From: Hsuehochloa calcarea
Lineage: Eukaryota; Streptophyta; Magnoliopsida; Poales; Poaceae
Reading direction: 5' to 3'
Assembly: GCA_036346395.1 (NCBI GenBank)
Contig: CM070605.1
Span: forward strand, 2,232,001 to 2,296,000
Length of the DNA: 64,000 nucleotides
Shown piece after piece: positions 10,223 to 22,360 of this stretch (position 1 is its first letter; every line of letters begins with the position of its first letter). Both the position numbers and the translations under genes were made by a program. The notes beneath the pieces are model-generated. The model did no database searches and was not told the DNA's origin. It saw only the letters and a program-made list of their open reading frames with translations.

Positions 10223-10277
10223 CTTCTTGAAGTGGTCGTAGACTCTGCGAAACTGGTCGTAGACCTTCTTGGATTGG
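10223..10277 (-). repeat. LTR-like remainder of element G, proximal part
   Basis: This short stretch follows the cttct duplication and carries ggtcgtagac motifs like those at 8330-8460. The integrase reading frame of G ends at its right border. I could not place a clear polypurine tract or LTR start. Confidence 0.45.
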
Positions 10278-11663
10278 TCATAATCCTAGATTCCTTAGTA
10301 CAAGTAAATCATCTCCGTTAGGTAGCATCATAGAGTTCTCAAATAATACACTCAGCCCTAGAAATGACTTTACCTGATAAATAAGTTGACGAGAACGCGC
10401 CCGAGTAATTGGACCTTGCACATCATTCAAAGTAGTAGGAAGAGGGGTGTTCATATCAGTAGACGTGATATCCTCATCATCCTCCCCTTCTTGAATTGGA
10501 GTCGTCCTCGACTCAAGATCATCCTCCGCACCCAAGAAACGCCGCAAATCTGCAATGTTAAAGCTGGAGCTAACCCCAAAATCTGCAGGCAAGTCTAACT
10601 TATATGCATTATCATTAATATGTTCAAGAACTTTAAAAGGACCATCTGTACGTGGTATGAGCTTAGACTTTCTCAATTCAGAAAATCGTTCTTTACGCAA
10701 GTGTAACCACACAAGATCACTAGGTTCAAAAGAAACATGCTTGCGTCCCTGACTACCAGCAACTTTATATTTAGCATTCATAATCTCTATGTTTTCTTTT
10801 GTTGTCTCATGCATCTTTAGTATCAACTCAGCACGTTTTTGAACATCAAAATTTACCTTCTCCGAAGCTGGAAGAGGAAACAAGTCGATAGGTGCACGAA
10901 GGATGAATCCATAAACAATCTCAAAAAGACACTTCTTTGTGCTAGAATGCAGCGAACGATTATAAGCAAACTTGACATGAGGCAAGCAGTCCTCCCATAT
11001 TTTTAAGTTCTTTTTAAGCACAGCTCTAAGCATAGTGGATAAAGTTCTATTGACAACCTCAGTTTGTCCATCGGTTTGGGGATGACAAGTAGTGAAAAAT
11101 AACAACTTAGTCCCCAACTTACCCCACAAGGTTCTTCAAAAATGACTAAGAAATTTAGCGTCACGATCTCAAACTATCGTATTCGGAATACCATGCAAGC
11201 AAATGATTTCCTTAAAGAACAAATCGACAACATTTGTAGCATCATCACTTTTATGATATGGTATAAAATGAGTCATCTTAGAGAATCTATCCACAACAAC
11301 AAAAATACTATCCCTCCCCTTCTTTGTTCTAGGAAGCCCTAAAACAAAGTCAATAGAAATATCTTCTCAAGGTATGCTTGGAACAGGAAGAGGCATGTAT
11401 AAACCATGAGGATTAAGTCGTGACTTAGCTTTTTGACACGTGGTGTAGCGGGCAATGAAGCGTTCGACGTCACGCCTCATCTTTGGCCAATAAAAGTGGT
11501 GGGTCAGAATGTCCCCGGTCTTCTTCACGCCGAAGTGACCCATCAATCCTCCTCCATGCGCCTCCTGTAACAACAAAAGACGAACGGAGCTAGCTGGAAT
11601 GCATAGCTTGTTAGCACGGTACACGAACCCATGATGCACCATAAATTTATTCCAACTCTTTCC
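10278..11663 (-). pseudogene. Element G integrase (zinc finger, core, GPY/F module)
   Basis: Minus-strand order: a zinc-binding H2C2 region in 11642-11367 (HHFYWPKMRRDVERFIARYT and a TCQKAK cysteine end), the DDE core across 11366-11130 (IDFVLGLPRTKKGRDSIFVV, DRDAKF, then CHPQTDGQTE), and the C-terminal RKSKLIPRTDGPFKVLEHI module. The core contains stop codons, including a probable TGG to TGA change, and a frame break near 11366. Integrase joins element DNA to the host genome. The frame is continuous across the Tekay1 insertion at 11664/24056. Confidence 0.9.
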
Positions 11664-12224
11664 TGTAACATCCCAAATTGGGTCTGTGTTTCAAATGTAA
11701 TAAAAATGAGGATAAATTAAAACTTTTGCTGCCTCATGTATTGTTACAGTGTTTGAAACCTCTTTCCTTTAATTGGTGGAAATTAAAACTCAAAATTTCC
11801 CCCAATTAAATTCAAGTCTTAAGACTCCTCAATGAAAATCGGTGCCCAACCCTGAAAATAATTTTCATTGAACCTAGGAGGATGTTTAACACCTCAGAAT
11901 TATTTCATAATTTCGAGAAATTATTTGATAATTTTAAGACCAGTCAAACATTAGTCAAACTCCTAAAATAGCCTTCTGGAATTTTTAGAGAAAATGCAGT
12001 GCATAAAAGTCTCTGAAAATTTTATATAAGGTTCCTTCTTCGTCAGCAAGCTCCAGTTAAAATTTCATAATTTTTGGAGTTTGTTTGCTATTCCGTATAA
12101 TTCCTCAAAGATCGATTATTCAAATTCAAACCCTAAGCGGTTTTCACTGTTCCTTGGTTCGAATCGGACTCGGGCTCGAGCCACTTGACTCGCCGATCAA
12201 CTAATCGCACCGCGCGGCCGATCG

Positions 12225-12480
12225 ATCGCGCTTGGCGTTGCGTCGTTGGATCGGCATCAAGCGGCCCACGATCGCGTGAGCGTTCGGACCATCCGGCGCC
12301 GATCCATATAAACCGTTGGATTCTAAATCAAGGGCTCGATTCGCGTGAGCGTTCGGACCGTCCGAACGCCTCGCGCAATGTGAACCGTAGGATCCAAATC
12401 AACGGCTCGAGTTAAAATGGACGCTCAAACCGTTCTAATCACCCGTTGCTTTTGAACCGTCCGATTTCAATCCAACGGTG
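12225..12480. repeat. Palindromic repeat block in U3 of Tekay1 5' LTR
   Basis: Alternating motifs gtgagcgttcggaccntccg and aaccgttggatnnnaatcaa recur here. Each half contains inverted repeats (cgttcgga / tccgaacg). A related, denser array lies at 13319-13640. The counterpart in the 3' LTR is 20500-20720. Confidence 0.7.
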
Positions 12481-12715
12481 GAAAAGTCATCTCCTTCCTC
12501 CGAGTGCGGCGCGGTGAGTCAAGCAATGGCGTGAGCAGAGGAGAAGCGCCGATGTGCGATCACCTCTGTGGTCACCTTTAAGCGGCTAGCTCGGGCGCAT
12601 TAAATGCCGTCGTGCTCCTCCTCGAGGTCCATTGTTCAACTGCTCCGTCGCTCTCAAAGGCTCTCATGGCGAGTTGACCGAGAGGGTTATTGCCGCTGCT
12701 CACCGCCATTCCCGC

Positions 12716-12722
12716 TATATAA
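12716..12722 (+). promoter_or_regulatory. TATA box, Tekay1 5' LTR
   Basis: The tatataa motif in cccgctatataagctcc lies about 1.05 kb into the LTR, followed by a C/T-rich start region. The identical sequence is in the 3' LTR. It is the likely core promoter. Confidence 0.75.
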
Positions 12723-13318
12723 GCTCCTCTGGTCCTTCCATTGAAGCCTTTCAAACACCTCGCAAGCTCCAAAGAACCTCTCTTGTGTTTGCTTGAGCTC
12801 AAAACTTGAAACCTTACATTGCCGCCATTGCCGAGCTTCAAGCTCTTGGTGAAGCGGTACCCTTGGGCTTCATCCCTTTCAATCTTGCTCTCTCGATTCC
12901 TCTCACCTCGGTGATCATTAACCCTTACTCAATTTGGGTTTTCCCACGAGAGCGGCTTAATTTTGGATTTCCTTACCCGAAAGCCCTATTTTTCTTCATC
13001 GAGCGGCTCAGCCCCTCTGTGCTTTCTCCGTGCTCGGGTAACCCCTCTTTAGTCCCTAGTTGCTTGGCACTCGCTCAATTGGACAGCAGAGCTCATTTGC
13101 TATTTTCGTTTTGACCATTTTGGTCATCTCTGTCATCTCGGCTTCTGGCGTTCTAGAACGCTGCGGTGAAATTTTTGGTTCCTTTGGGTGCGCAAGATTG
13201 GTAGCAACCCATTTTGGGCATTGCTCACACCGCCGCGGCGAGTCGCGGCGATGATCCTCCTTCACCGTCGTTTTGTCGGATGAAAACAGGACGAGCGTTT
13301 GAGCGACGTTCACCGTGG

Positions 13319-13640
13319 GACCGTTGGATCCAAGATCAACGGTCCAGTGCGAATGAACGTTCGGACCGTCCGGCGGTTCGATCCGCGTGGACCGTTGGAT
13401 CCAAGATCAACGGTCGATTCGAGTGAACGTTCGGACCGTCCGAACGCCGATCAACGAGGATCGTTGGATCCAAGATCAACGGCCTCGTGCGTGTGAACGT
13501 TCGGACCGCCCAACGTCCTAATCTCACGTGAACCGTTGGATCCAGATCCAACGGTGAGCGTTTAGGGTTTGTGAATCGCGCGTGCGCGCATTGCTCCGTG
13601 GACTTAGACCGTTGGATCCAAGATCAACGATCCAAGTGCG
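13319..13640. repeat. Tandem palindrome array, Tekay1 5' LTR
   Basis: About five units alternate ccgttggatccaagatcaac with cgttcggaccgtccgaacg. The second is a perfect inverted repeat with 8-bp arms around ccg; the first has ccgttg/caacgg-type arms around ggatccaagat. The array sits downstream of the TATA box, in transcribed LTR. Confidence 0.8.
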
Positions 13641-14045
13641 CCCACGCCGATTTAATTTCTGGTTTTCCGAAAGGATTTATTTATCAAGCGAAAAATATGA
13701 TAACTTGTAAAATGCATAACTAATTCATTTCAAATCCTTTTGGTTGATTCAAATTTTGTTGGTTATGTTTTTAACTAGACTTTAATCTAAAAATGTTTCC
13801 AACCTCAGTTTAGCTCCAGAAAATTTTGCTAATGAATAGTAGCATTTTTGATTTATGAAAGCTGAGCAAAATTGTTTTGGCCATATCTTTTGCATTAAGA
13901 ATCCAAATCAATTGGTTCTTGTTGCATTAGTTCATAAAAATCATGCTCTTTCTACTGTAAAAATTTGAGAGCTTTTTGTTGAAGTGGGCTGTTGGATCTT
14001 TTCGGTTTCTTTTGCCTTATTGGTTCTTTTTGGTTCTTTCGATAG

Positions 14046-14107
14046 GATCCGAAGAGCACATTGATACCGAGAGTGATCCCAAAGAACATCTTGACCGCAA
14101 CAAGCAG
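14046..14107 (+). other. Exon-like 62-nt segment in Tekay1 5' LTR
   Basis: It is preceded by a pyrimidine-rich tract ending ttctttcgatag and followed by gcaagcag. It encodes an acidic stretch starting GSEEHIDTESDPKEHLD in one open frame. Equivalent segments occur in every Tekay-type LTR of the window. The borders match a 3' splice site and a GC-type 5' splice site (AG/GCAAG), although the last bases here (cagtgcaag) seem altered. Splicing is inferred. Confidence 0.5.
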
Positions 14108-15815
14108 TGCAAGCAGTTTGATCATATTAATCCTATTATTTTACAAGTTTAATATTTTGAATTCAACTGTATGTATGCATTGCTACTTTGTGTTAAATTA
14201 TGGTTAGTTGATCCTCTAGTTGCATAATCTGTACGATATTGTTTATTCTCTACTACTTGAGCCTAGGTTATTTGCTTTGTGATTAGAGTTCGATGGATGA
14301 ACTCTTGTCACTTAGTAGAATGCTGAATCTTTATGCTTAGCCATGCTTAGTTCGGTAGCTTTGGGCGGTCATCGATTTAGTCGATGGCCTTGATCACACA
14401 AAAATTATTATTCTTCCATTATGTCCAGCACTTTGTGCTTTGTTAATTTTGTAAATCAAAAACTGAAAATGAAAACCGATTTGGACTTGGGCATAATGGT
14501 ATGTTGGTGTGGTGTTTTTGGGTGTGATCGGAATGGTGCCCAAGTCAACAAGGACCGAACATCTTGTGTCACACTCTCCAAGCATTTTTGCGTACTAACC
14601 ACATGAGGGATATATGGGACCCCTCTTGACTTAGTACTTTGGCGTGTGTTATCTCCGAGTCGCAGGAGGAAAAGTTTTGTGTGTGTGTGTGTGAAACATT
14701 TGTGTGTTCTTGTGTTTGTGTTGGGTGTGCGGTGGTGGGGATTGCCGGAAGGTTCTCCACCTCGAGGCGCCGCATGATTGTCCAAGGCTTTACAGTGACG
14801 GGTAGTTGTCCGAGGCTGGGCCACGACCCCGACACAACGTATGGGTTTCTATCCATACGGGCGACTCGAAGGTAATACATAATATTGGAAAAGTCTCGTA
14901 GGACTTAGCCGTGCCGGCATACCTAAGGAAGTGTGCTTAATAGCTTGGCAAAAGGCGGTCGACATGTGGGTAAGTTGGTACACCTGCAGGATAAAACTAT
15001 TCGAATAGCCTCGCCCTAGGTTATGGACACGCTTGGTTAGGTTTTGCAAGAGTTAGACTTCAACCTTTTAAATTAAAATTTGACATGGTTGGCATGAATG
15101 GGTAATTCATGCTATTGTTGTGGTGACTAATGGTTTAGTCACTTCGTGATTGTTGTTGTTTCCTATCTTCTGTTAATTTGTTGTCTTTTGCTCTTATTTG
15201 AACATTAAAAACAGATTTGTTAAATTGCTTTCAATCTATTATATTATTGCAAATGAAAACTTGCTTTATGCTAAAATGAAACCTCTGACCTCCTGTTGAT
15301 TAAGCTTGCATGTAGTATATGTACAGGTTTGTTATTCCACATGTAAGTCTTGCAGTACATTCAAAGTACTCACCGGCTTTTCTTGCATTTGCTTTTGTTT
15401 GTAGGGAAGAAGGTGAGCCCCAAGGGCCTCACTTTTGTGAGATGTGCTTCGGGTTTGGCGACTAGCTTGGCGGTCCGGTCGGTTGCCTTGTGGGTTAAAG
15501 GCACACTGATTGGCTCTTTGTTGTAGCCATCTTATGGCACTTTTGCTTCCGCTGTTTAACTATTGTTGTCTCTTTTATTGTTGGCCGGTTGGCCTCTCTT
15601 TTGTAATGACTCGGTTTAATATCATTAATACTTCTGTTCTATTCTGTGTTTCGGTTCTATGTGGATGAATGGAATTGATACATAAATTTTGTGATGAGGT
15701 GTGTATACTGCACTCTGGGAAGTATACATGTCTCGAGTCTCGGATTATCTGCTTTGTGATGCTAGGACCGAATGGATGGTTAAGCATTACAAGCGGATAA
15801 ACCGGTCTCACAAGG

Positions 15816-15828
15816 TTTGTATCGAGCC
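15816..15828 (+). other. Primer-binding site, Tekay1 (degenerate)
   Basis: tttgtatcgagcc follows the 5' LTR end after a few bases. It matches the tRNA-Met type site tggtatcagagcc seen intact in Tekay2 (33463), with losses. It would pair with the primer tRNA for minus-strand synthesis. Confidence 0.75.
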
Positions 15829-16645
15829 ATCTTGACCGTAGTAACCCAAGCTGGTTGTCGTTTAGGATATTTTGGAAAATATTTTTTTCAAAGTATTAAA
15901 TGGTTTATGAAAGCTTAAGGAATTCTCAGATTTTATTCCTTACCTATCTTAGCTTTCTCCTCTTATCTTATTCTGATTTGAGTTTTAAAGGTTGTTTTCC
16001 TCTCATCTCCTTTTCAAAGGTAGAGTTATCGATTAAATGGGTTTTGGGAACCACTGAGTTTGGCAAATTGAAGAGCTTAGGGTTTTTGAAGTTTCTGGAC
16101 TGAAGGTTTCGACTAGAGGCTTGGATGCGGAATCTGGACCGCACGCTTCAATTTCCAGACAGCGAGCTCAATGGTTTCTGATAGGACCACTGAGCTTGGC
16201 AAATTGAAGTGTGCCAGATTTTGAAGTTTCTAGAATGGAAGACTTCGACTGGAAGCTTGGATGCAAAATCACTACCGCAACCTCAATTTCCGGACAGCAA
16301 ACTCGATGGTTCTAAATGGGGTAGAAAATGAGAGGATAATCAATTGAAATTTGTGGGGTTAAAAGGGTAAGATGTGATACTAGTTAGCTATGTATCTAAC
16401 ACTATTTTCGTTGATTGAACCTTGCTCTTTAGTGGTGATAGATCTTACCTTAATCTTCTGATTTTTTATCTTCTCAATCAATTACTCGTTCATTCAATAC
16501 GGGTTAGTTGCGTTGGGAAGTTGAGCTTTGGTTTTATGATTCCTTGCTGTTTTTGGAGTCTTTTTATAAGCCTTTTTAAAGTTATGTACTTGCTGTTTTC
16601 GGCTTTCGATTAGAGTGATATTCCATTCCCCTAGTCGCTAGCATT
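15829..16645 (+). other. Tekay1 leader region
   Basis: AT-rich untranslated leader closely related to 33476-34190 of Tekay2. Short open frames (for example from 15900) exist in both but diverge by frameshift, so I see no conserved protein. A partly duplicated motif (gaccactgagcttggcaaattgaag at 16050 and 16185) is present. Confidence 0.7.
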
Positions 16646-17930
16646 TTGCTTTCTTTCAGCTTTGTCCTTGAATCTAAGTCTTTTGCTGCTATTAGTGAGC
16701 TCCTTTTTACTCCATTGTTGGTCCCATTGCTCATTCGCTCTCCTGGTTCGGAGCTGAGAGCTGACTCTGAGTGTAGGGATGTTTCAATTGAAATTGAGGG
16801 AGTAAGATTCTTAGCGAATCTTATCCTCCTTCATTCAGCAAGTATAGATGTAATTCTTGGTATGGATTGGCTGTCTCGGCATAAGGGACACATCGATTGT
16901 GCCAAGAAGTGCGTCTCTCTATCTAGTCCTTCCGGCGAGCAGGTTCGCTTTTCGCCGAAGCTGCTAGGCCCGCATCTCTTCGCGCTTGAAGCGAAGCCCG
17001 CTCTAGATATTAGTGAAGTTCCAACCGTCCGTGACTTCATTGATGTCTTTCCGGAAGCTCTTCCAGGGATGCCACCAGTTCGAGACCTAGAGTTTGTCGT
17101 TGAGTTGGTTCCCGGTACCGCCCCGATTTCAAAGAGGCACTATCGGATGCCACCGAACGAGTTGGTGGAATTGAAGAAGCAACTTAATGAGCTTCAAGAA
17201 AAAGGTTTCATCCGCCCTAGCTCATCTCCGTGGGGTTGTCCAGCAATCTTCGTAAAGAAGAATGACAATACTTTGCGCATGTGCGTTGATTACCGTCCGC
17301 TTAATGAGGTAACGGTAAAGAACAAGTATCCATTGCCCCGCATTGATGATCTCTTTGATCAATTAACTGGAGCTCGAGTTTTCTCCAAGATTGATTTGAG
17401 AATGGGATATCATCAAGTTCAGATATCGACCGAGGATATTCCAAAGGCGGCTTTCTCTACTCGCTACGGCTTGTATGAGTACACCGTCATGTCATTTGGC
17501 TTAACCAATGCTCCGCCTTGTTCATGAACCTCATGAATTCGGTATTCATGGAGTATTTGGATAAGTTTGTCGTGGTCTTCATCGATGATATTCTCATCTA
17601 TTCCAAGGATGATGAGCAACACGATGAGCATCCGAGGCTTGTGTTAGGCAAGCTTCGTGAGCATCATTTGTATGCAAAGTTCAAACAAGTGCGCGTTACG
17701 GTTGAAGGAAGTGGCCTTCTGGGCCATGTTCTTTCAAATAGAGGCGTGGCCGTTGACCCTAGCAAGGTCGCGATGTTCTTTCATGGGTTGACCTACTTGA
17801 TGGAAGAAGTGCGGAGTTTTCTCGGTTTAATGGATATTATCGCGCTTTATCGAGAACTTCTCCAAGATCGCGGCCGCGACGGAGCTGCTCAAGAAGGACA
17901 AGAAGTTCTTGTGGTCCGATGCTTGTGAGG
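16646..17930 (+). pseudogene. Tekay1 truncated protease and reverse transcriptase
   Basis: The frame opens in the leader and joins directly to the protease at SFAAISELLFTPLLVPLL, so the protease active-site DSG present in Tekay2 is missing. The later ILGMDWLSRHKGHIDC region is kept. RT follows with FIRPSSSPWGCPAIFVKK, RMCVDYRPLNEVT, FSKIDLRMGYHQV and MSFGLTNAP. A one-base loss near 17515 shifts the frame; the catalytic FIDDILIYS block continues at 17576-17605. The part after 17690 is further shifted. Without gag and a complete protease this copy could move only with help, unless the losses came after insertion. Confidence 0.9.
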
Positions 17931-18360
17931 AAAGTTTCCAAGTACTTAAGGAGCGTTTGACCACCGCTCCGTCCTCGTTCTTCCGATATCCATCGAGGCT
18001 TCGATATCTTTTGCGATGCTTCTCGGCGAGGACTCGGTTGTGTCCTTATGCAAGAAGGCAAGGTAGTGGCCTATGCATCAAGGCAATTGAGACCTCATGA
18101 GCTCAACTATCCTACCCATGACTTGGAATTAGCTGCGGTGATTCATGCCCTTAAGATTTGGCGACATTACCTAATCGGTGTCGTTGCGAAGTGTATTCGG
18201 ATCACAAAAGTCTAAAGTATTTGTTCACCCAACCGGATCGAACCTCGGGCAAAAGAGATGGTTGGAGTTGATCAAGGACTATGACATGGGAATTCACTAC
18301 CATCGGGCAAGGCCAATGTTGTTGCCGATCGCTCGATCGGAAGCGCATTGCAATGCCTTA
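17931..18360 (+). pseudogene. Tekay1 RNase H region
   Basis: Similarity to Tekay2 36650-37080 continues in shifting frames (rqlrphelnyp-type and alkiwrhyl-type residues in different frames). The nucleotide match is close, and most differences are single-base losses. No continuous enzyme could be made from the sequence as given. Confidence 0.75.
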
Positions 18361-18579
18361 ATGCTCGAGGAACGCCAACCCACCCTTCTGGAGGAATTTC
18401 AGCGTCTCAACTTAGGTTTGGTTGAGCGTGGTTCCCTCACTGCCTTGGTTGTGCAACCAACCTTGGTAGATCGGATTAAGGTCGCTCAGCAATCGGATGC
18501 TGGAATAAGCCGCATCAAGGAAAATGTCAAGAACGGAACGGCAAGTGCTTCTTCGAGGATGAGCATGGTGTTGTAAGGT

Positions 18580-19400
18580 TCGGCGGCGCCTTGTGGTTCC
18601 AAAGGACATGGGCTGCGGATTTGATTCTCCGCGAGGCCCATGATTCGCCTTTGTCTATTCATCCGGGGCCACAAAGATGTATCAAGATCTCCGTCGGAGA
18701 TTTTGGTGGACCCGAATGAAGAGGGAAATTACGGTTCGTTGTCGAGTCGCGACGTGTGTCGTCGTGTCAAGGCCGAGCATCGGCGTCAGCGGGACTACTT
18801 CACCTTTGCCTATTCACGAATGGAAGTGGGATTCGATCGGGATGGATTTTATCACCGTGCGCCCGAACATCCAAGGGCAAGGATTCCATCGGGTTGTCAT
18901 CGATCGATTGACGAAGGTAGCCCATTTTTCGCGAAGCGGACAAACCTTAGTGTGAGTCTACTCGCGGACCTCTATATTTCCCGTAAATCGCTTGCATGGT
19001 GTACCAAGACGATCGTTTGGATCATGATGCGCTTTTCACCGCTGTGTTTTGGAAGTGTTTGCAAGAGGCTATGGGAACCGTCTCACATTTAGCACCGCAT
19101 ATCACCCCCAAACCGATGGTCGACCGAAAGGGTCAACCAAGTGTTGGAAGACATGCTTCGTGCTTGCGCCCTCTCCTATGGAAAGAATTGGGAGAAATGC
19201 TTGCCATTTGCCGAAGTTTTCCTACAACAACGATTTTCCAGCCGGCCTCGGCATGTCACCTTCGAGGCCTTATACGGGAGAAAGTGCAGAACCGTTAAAT
19301 TGGTGGAGACCGCGAAGACCATTCTTTGGCGGACTCGATCAATGAGGCCGAAGTCAAGTCCGGCTTATTCGTGATCGTTTGCGCCTGGCTCAATCCGAGC
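18580..19400 (+). pseudogene. Tekay1 integrase
   Basis: Fragments of zinc-binding and catalytic integrase appear in several frames: CVVVSRPSIGVSG (shifted), GMDFITVRP, VVIDRLTKVAHFS, FSTAYHPQTDGRPKGS and PFAEVF. They follow the order in Tekay2 37370-38100. Multiple frameshifts break it. DDE residues are partly recognisable in the first and third positions. Confidence 0.8.
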
Positions 19401-19865
19401 AAAAGAGCTATGCGGATCGCCGTCGTCGTGAGTTGAGCTTTGAGCCTAATGACTTTGTTTATCTCAAAGTCTCTCCTTTGAAGGGCCATCAACATTTCGG
19501 CGTCAAGGGAAAGTTAGCTCCTCGATATGTCGGTCCTTACCGTGTTATCGAGAAGAAAGGAGCTGTTGCCTATAAGTTGGAGTTGCCAGCTGCACTCGAA
19601 GGGGTACATGATGTTTTCCATGTGTCCCAATTAAAGAAGTGCCTCCGTGTTCCAACAGAGGAAGCTCAGTTGGAAACTCGATGTCCGTGAAGATTTGACC
19701 TACAAGGAGCACCCTGTTCGCATCCTTGAAGAGGCTGAACGAAGAACGAGGAATCGTGCCATCAAGTTCCTTAAAGTTCAGTGGTCAAATCATTCTGAAG
19801 ATGAGGCTACTTGGGAAAGGGAAGATCGTCTCCGTGCAGACTACCCCTCTTTCTTTGCTGAGTGA
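19379..19865 (+). pseudogene. Tekay1 integrase C-terminal end and chromodomain
   Basis: The frame 19379-19690 reads RRELSFEPNDFVYLKVSPLK, HVSQLKKCLRVPTEE, then shifts at about 19680 into 19647-19865 with FLKVQWSNHSEDEATWERED and ending PSFFAE. The latter is the chromodomain typical of Tekay/Del chromoviruses, thought to steer integration to heterochromatin. One frameshift separates the two parts. Confidence 0.9.
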
Positions 19866-19889
19866 GCCAAATCTCGGACGAGATTTACG

Positions 19890-19903
19890 TAAGGGGGAGG
19901 TTT
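19890..19903 (+). other. Polypurine tract, Tekay1
   Basis: The stretch taagggggaggttt lies directly before the 3' LTR start tgtaac at 19904 and is nearly identical in Tekay2. It primes plus-strand DNA synthesis. Confidence 0.85.
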
Positions 19904-20955
19904 TGTAACATCCCAAATTGGGTCTGTGTTTCAAATGTAATAAAAATGAGGATAAATTAAAACTTTTGCTGCCTCATGTATTGTTACAGTGTTTGAAACC
20001 TCTTTCCTTTAATTGGTGGAAATTAAAACTCAAAATTTCCCCAATTAAATTCAAGTCTTAAGACTCCTCAATGAAAATCTGGTGCCCACCCCTGAAAATA
20101 ATTTTCATTGAACCTAGGAGGATGTTTAACACCTCGAATTATTTCATAATTTCGAGAAATTATTTGATAATTTTAAGACCAGTCAAACATTAGTCAAACT
20201 CCTAAAATAGCCTTCTGGAATTTTTAGAGAAAAATGCATTGCATAAAAGTCTCTGAAAATTTTATATAAGGTTCCTTCTTCTGTCAGCAAGCTCCAGTTA
20301 AAATTTCATAATTTTTGGAGTTTGTTTGCTATTCCGTATAATTCCTCAAAGATCAGTTATTCAAATTCAAACCCTAAGCGGTTTTCACTTTCCTTGGTTC
20401 GAATCGGACTCGGGCTCGAGCCACTTGACTCGGCCCGATCAACTAATCGCACCGGCGCGATCGATCGGCGCGGCGTTGCGCGTCGTTGGATCGGCATCAA
20501 GCGCCCACGATCGCGTGAGCGTTCGGACCATCCGGCGCCGATCCATATAAACCGTTGGATTCTAAATCAAGGGCTCAGATTCGCGTGAACGTTCGGACCG
20601 TCCGAACGCCTCGCGCAATGTGAACCGTAGGATCCAAATCAACGGCTCAGGTTAAAATGGACGCTCAAACCGTTCTAATCACCCCGTTGCTTTTGAACCG
20701 TCCGATTTCAATCCAGCGGTGGAAAAGTCATCTCCTTCCTCGTGCGAGCGCGGTGAGTCAAGCAATGGCGTGAGCAGAGGAGAAGCGCCGGTGTGCGATC
20801 ACCTCTGTGGTCACCTTTAAGCGGCTAGCTCGGGCGCATTAAATGCCGTCGTGCTCCTCCTCGAGGTCCATTGTTCAACTGCTCCGTCGCTCTCAAAGGC
20901 TCTCATGGCGAGTTGACCCGAGAGGGTTATTGCCGCTGCTCACCGCCATTCCCGC

Positions 20956-20962
20956 TATATAA
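20956..20962 (+). promoter_or_regulatory. TATA box, Tekay1 3' LTR
   Basis: Same cccgctatataagctcc context as in the 5' LTR. A promoter here could read out into the flanking element G. Confidence 0.7.
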
Positions 20963-21569
20963 GCTCCTCTGGTCCTTCCATTGAAGCCTTTCAAACACCT
21001 CGCAAGCTCCAAAGAACCTCTCTTGTGTTTGCTTGAGCTCAAAACTTGAAACCTTCATTGCCGCCATTGCCGAGCTTCAAGCTCTTGGTGAAGGCGGTAC
21101 CCTTGAGCTTCATCCCTTTCAATCTTGCTCCTCTCGATTCCTCTCACCTTGGTGATCATTAACCCTTACTCAATTTGGGTTTTCCATGAGGAGCGGCTTA
21201 ATTTTGATTTCCCCTTTCGGCCGAAAGCCCTATTTTTCTTCATCGAGCGGCTCCAGTCCCTCTGTGCTTTCTCCGTGCTCGGGTAACCCCTCTTTAGTCC
21301 CTAGTTGCTTGCTTTTCGCTCAATTGGACCGCAGCAGAGCTCATTTGCTATTTTCGTTTTGACCATTTTCGGTCATCTCTGTCATCTCCGGCTTGCGGCG
21401 TTCTAGAACGCTGCAGCTGAAATTTTTGGTTCCTTTGGGTGCGCAAGATTGGTAGCAACCCATTTTGGGCATTTGCTCACACCGCCGCGGCCAGAGTCGC
21501 CGGCGATGATCCTCCCTTCACCGTCGTTTTGTCGGATGAAAGCGAGGGACGGCGTTTGAGCGGCGTTCA

Positions 21570-21900
21570 CCGTGGACCGTTGGATCCAAGATCAACGGTC
21601 CAGTGCGAATGAACGTTCGGACCGTCCGAAGCGGTTCGATCCGCGTGGACCGTTGGATCCAAGATCAGCGGTCGATTCGAGTGAACGTTCGGACCATCCG
21701 AACGCCGATCAACGAGGATCGTTGGATCCAAGATCAACGGCCCTGTGCGTGTGAACGTTCGGACCGCAACGCCCTAATCACGCGTGAACCGTTGGATCGG
21801 ATCCAACGGTGGCGCTTAGGGTTTGTGAATCGCGGCGTGCAAGATTGCTCCGTGGACTTAGACCGTTGGATCCAAGATCAACGATCCAAGTGCGTCCACG
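21570..21900. repeat. Tandem palindrome array, Tekay1 3' LTR
   Basis: Repeats of ccgttggatccaagatcaac and gttcggaccgtccgaa matching 13319-13640, with local one-base losses. Confidence 0.8.
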
Positions 21901-22298
21901 TCGATTTAATTTCTGGTTTTTCCGAAAGGATTTATTTATCAACGAAAAATATGATAACTTGTAAAATGCATAACTAATTCATTTCAAATCCTTTTGGTTG
22001 ATTCAAATTTTGTTGGTTATGTTTTTAACTAGACTTTAATCTAAAAATGTTTCCAACCTCAGTTTAGCTCAGAAAATTTTGCTAATGAATAGTAGCATTT
22101 TTGATTTATGAAAGTTGAGCAAAATTGTTTTGGCCATATCTTTTGCATTAAGAATCCAAATCAATTGGTTCTTGTTGCATTAGTTCATAAAAATCATGCT
22201 CTTTCTACTGTAAAAATTTGAGAGCTTTTTGTTGAAGTGGGCTGTTGGATCTTTTCGGTTTCTTTTGCCTTATTGGTTCTTTTTGGTTCTTTCGATAG

Positions 22299-22360
22299 GA
22301 TCAGAAGAGCACATTGATACCGAGAGTGATCCCAAGAACATCTTGACCCGCAACAAGCGA
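22299..22360 (+). other. Exon-like segment in Tekay1 3' LTR
   Basis: Copy of the 14046-14107 segment, preceded by ttctttcgatag and followed by gcaagcgg. The end reads aagcga before gcaag here and aagcagt in the 5' copy. Both look like alterations of an aagcag end. Confidence 0.5.

Larger units (their letters stand above)
11664..15812 (+). repeat. Tekay1 5' LTR
   Basis: About 4.15 kb. AT-rich parts are almost identical to the 3' LTR (for example 13700-13800 against 21940-22030), while CG- and CNG-rich parts differ by many 1-2 base indels. It contains palindrome arrays, a TATA box, a 61-63 nt exon-like segment, and a gt-rich microsatellite near 14678-14715. No protein gene is credible inside it. 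Confidence 0.93.

Noticed and set aside
14456..14880. Overlapping minus-strand frames in Tekay1 LTR with His/Thr-rich peptide
   Set aside because: They arise from a gt-rich microsatellite in the LTR and are shifted or absent in the other LTR copies.
15900..16103. Small ORF in the Tekay1 leader (MVYESLRNSQILFLTYLSF), also at 33549 in Tekay2
   Set aside because: The first residues match but the frames diverge after about 30 codons by indels, so conservation is nucleotide-level leader similarity, not a protein under selection.
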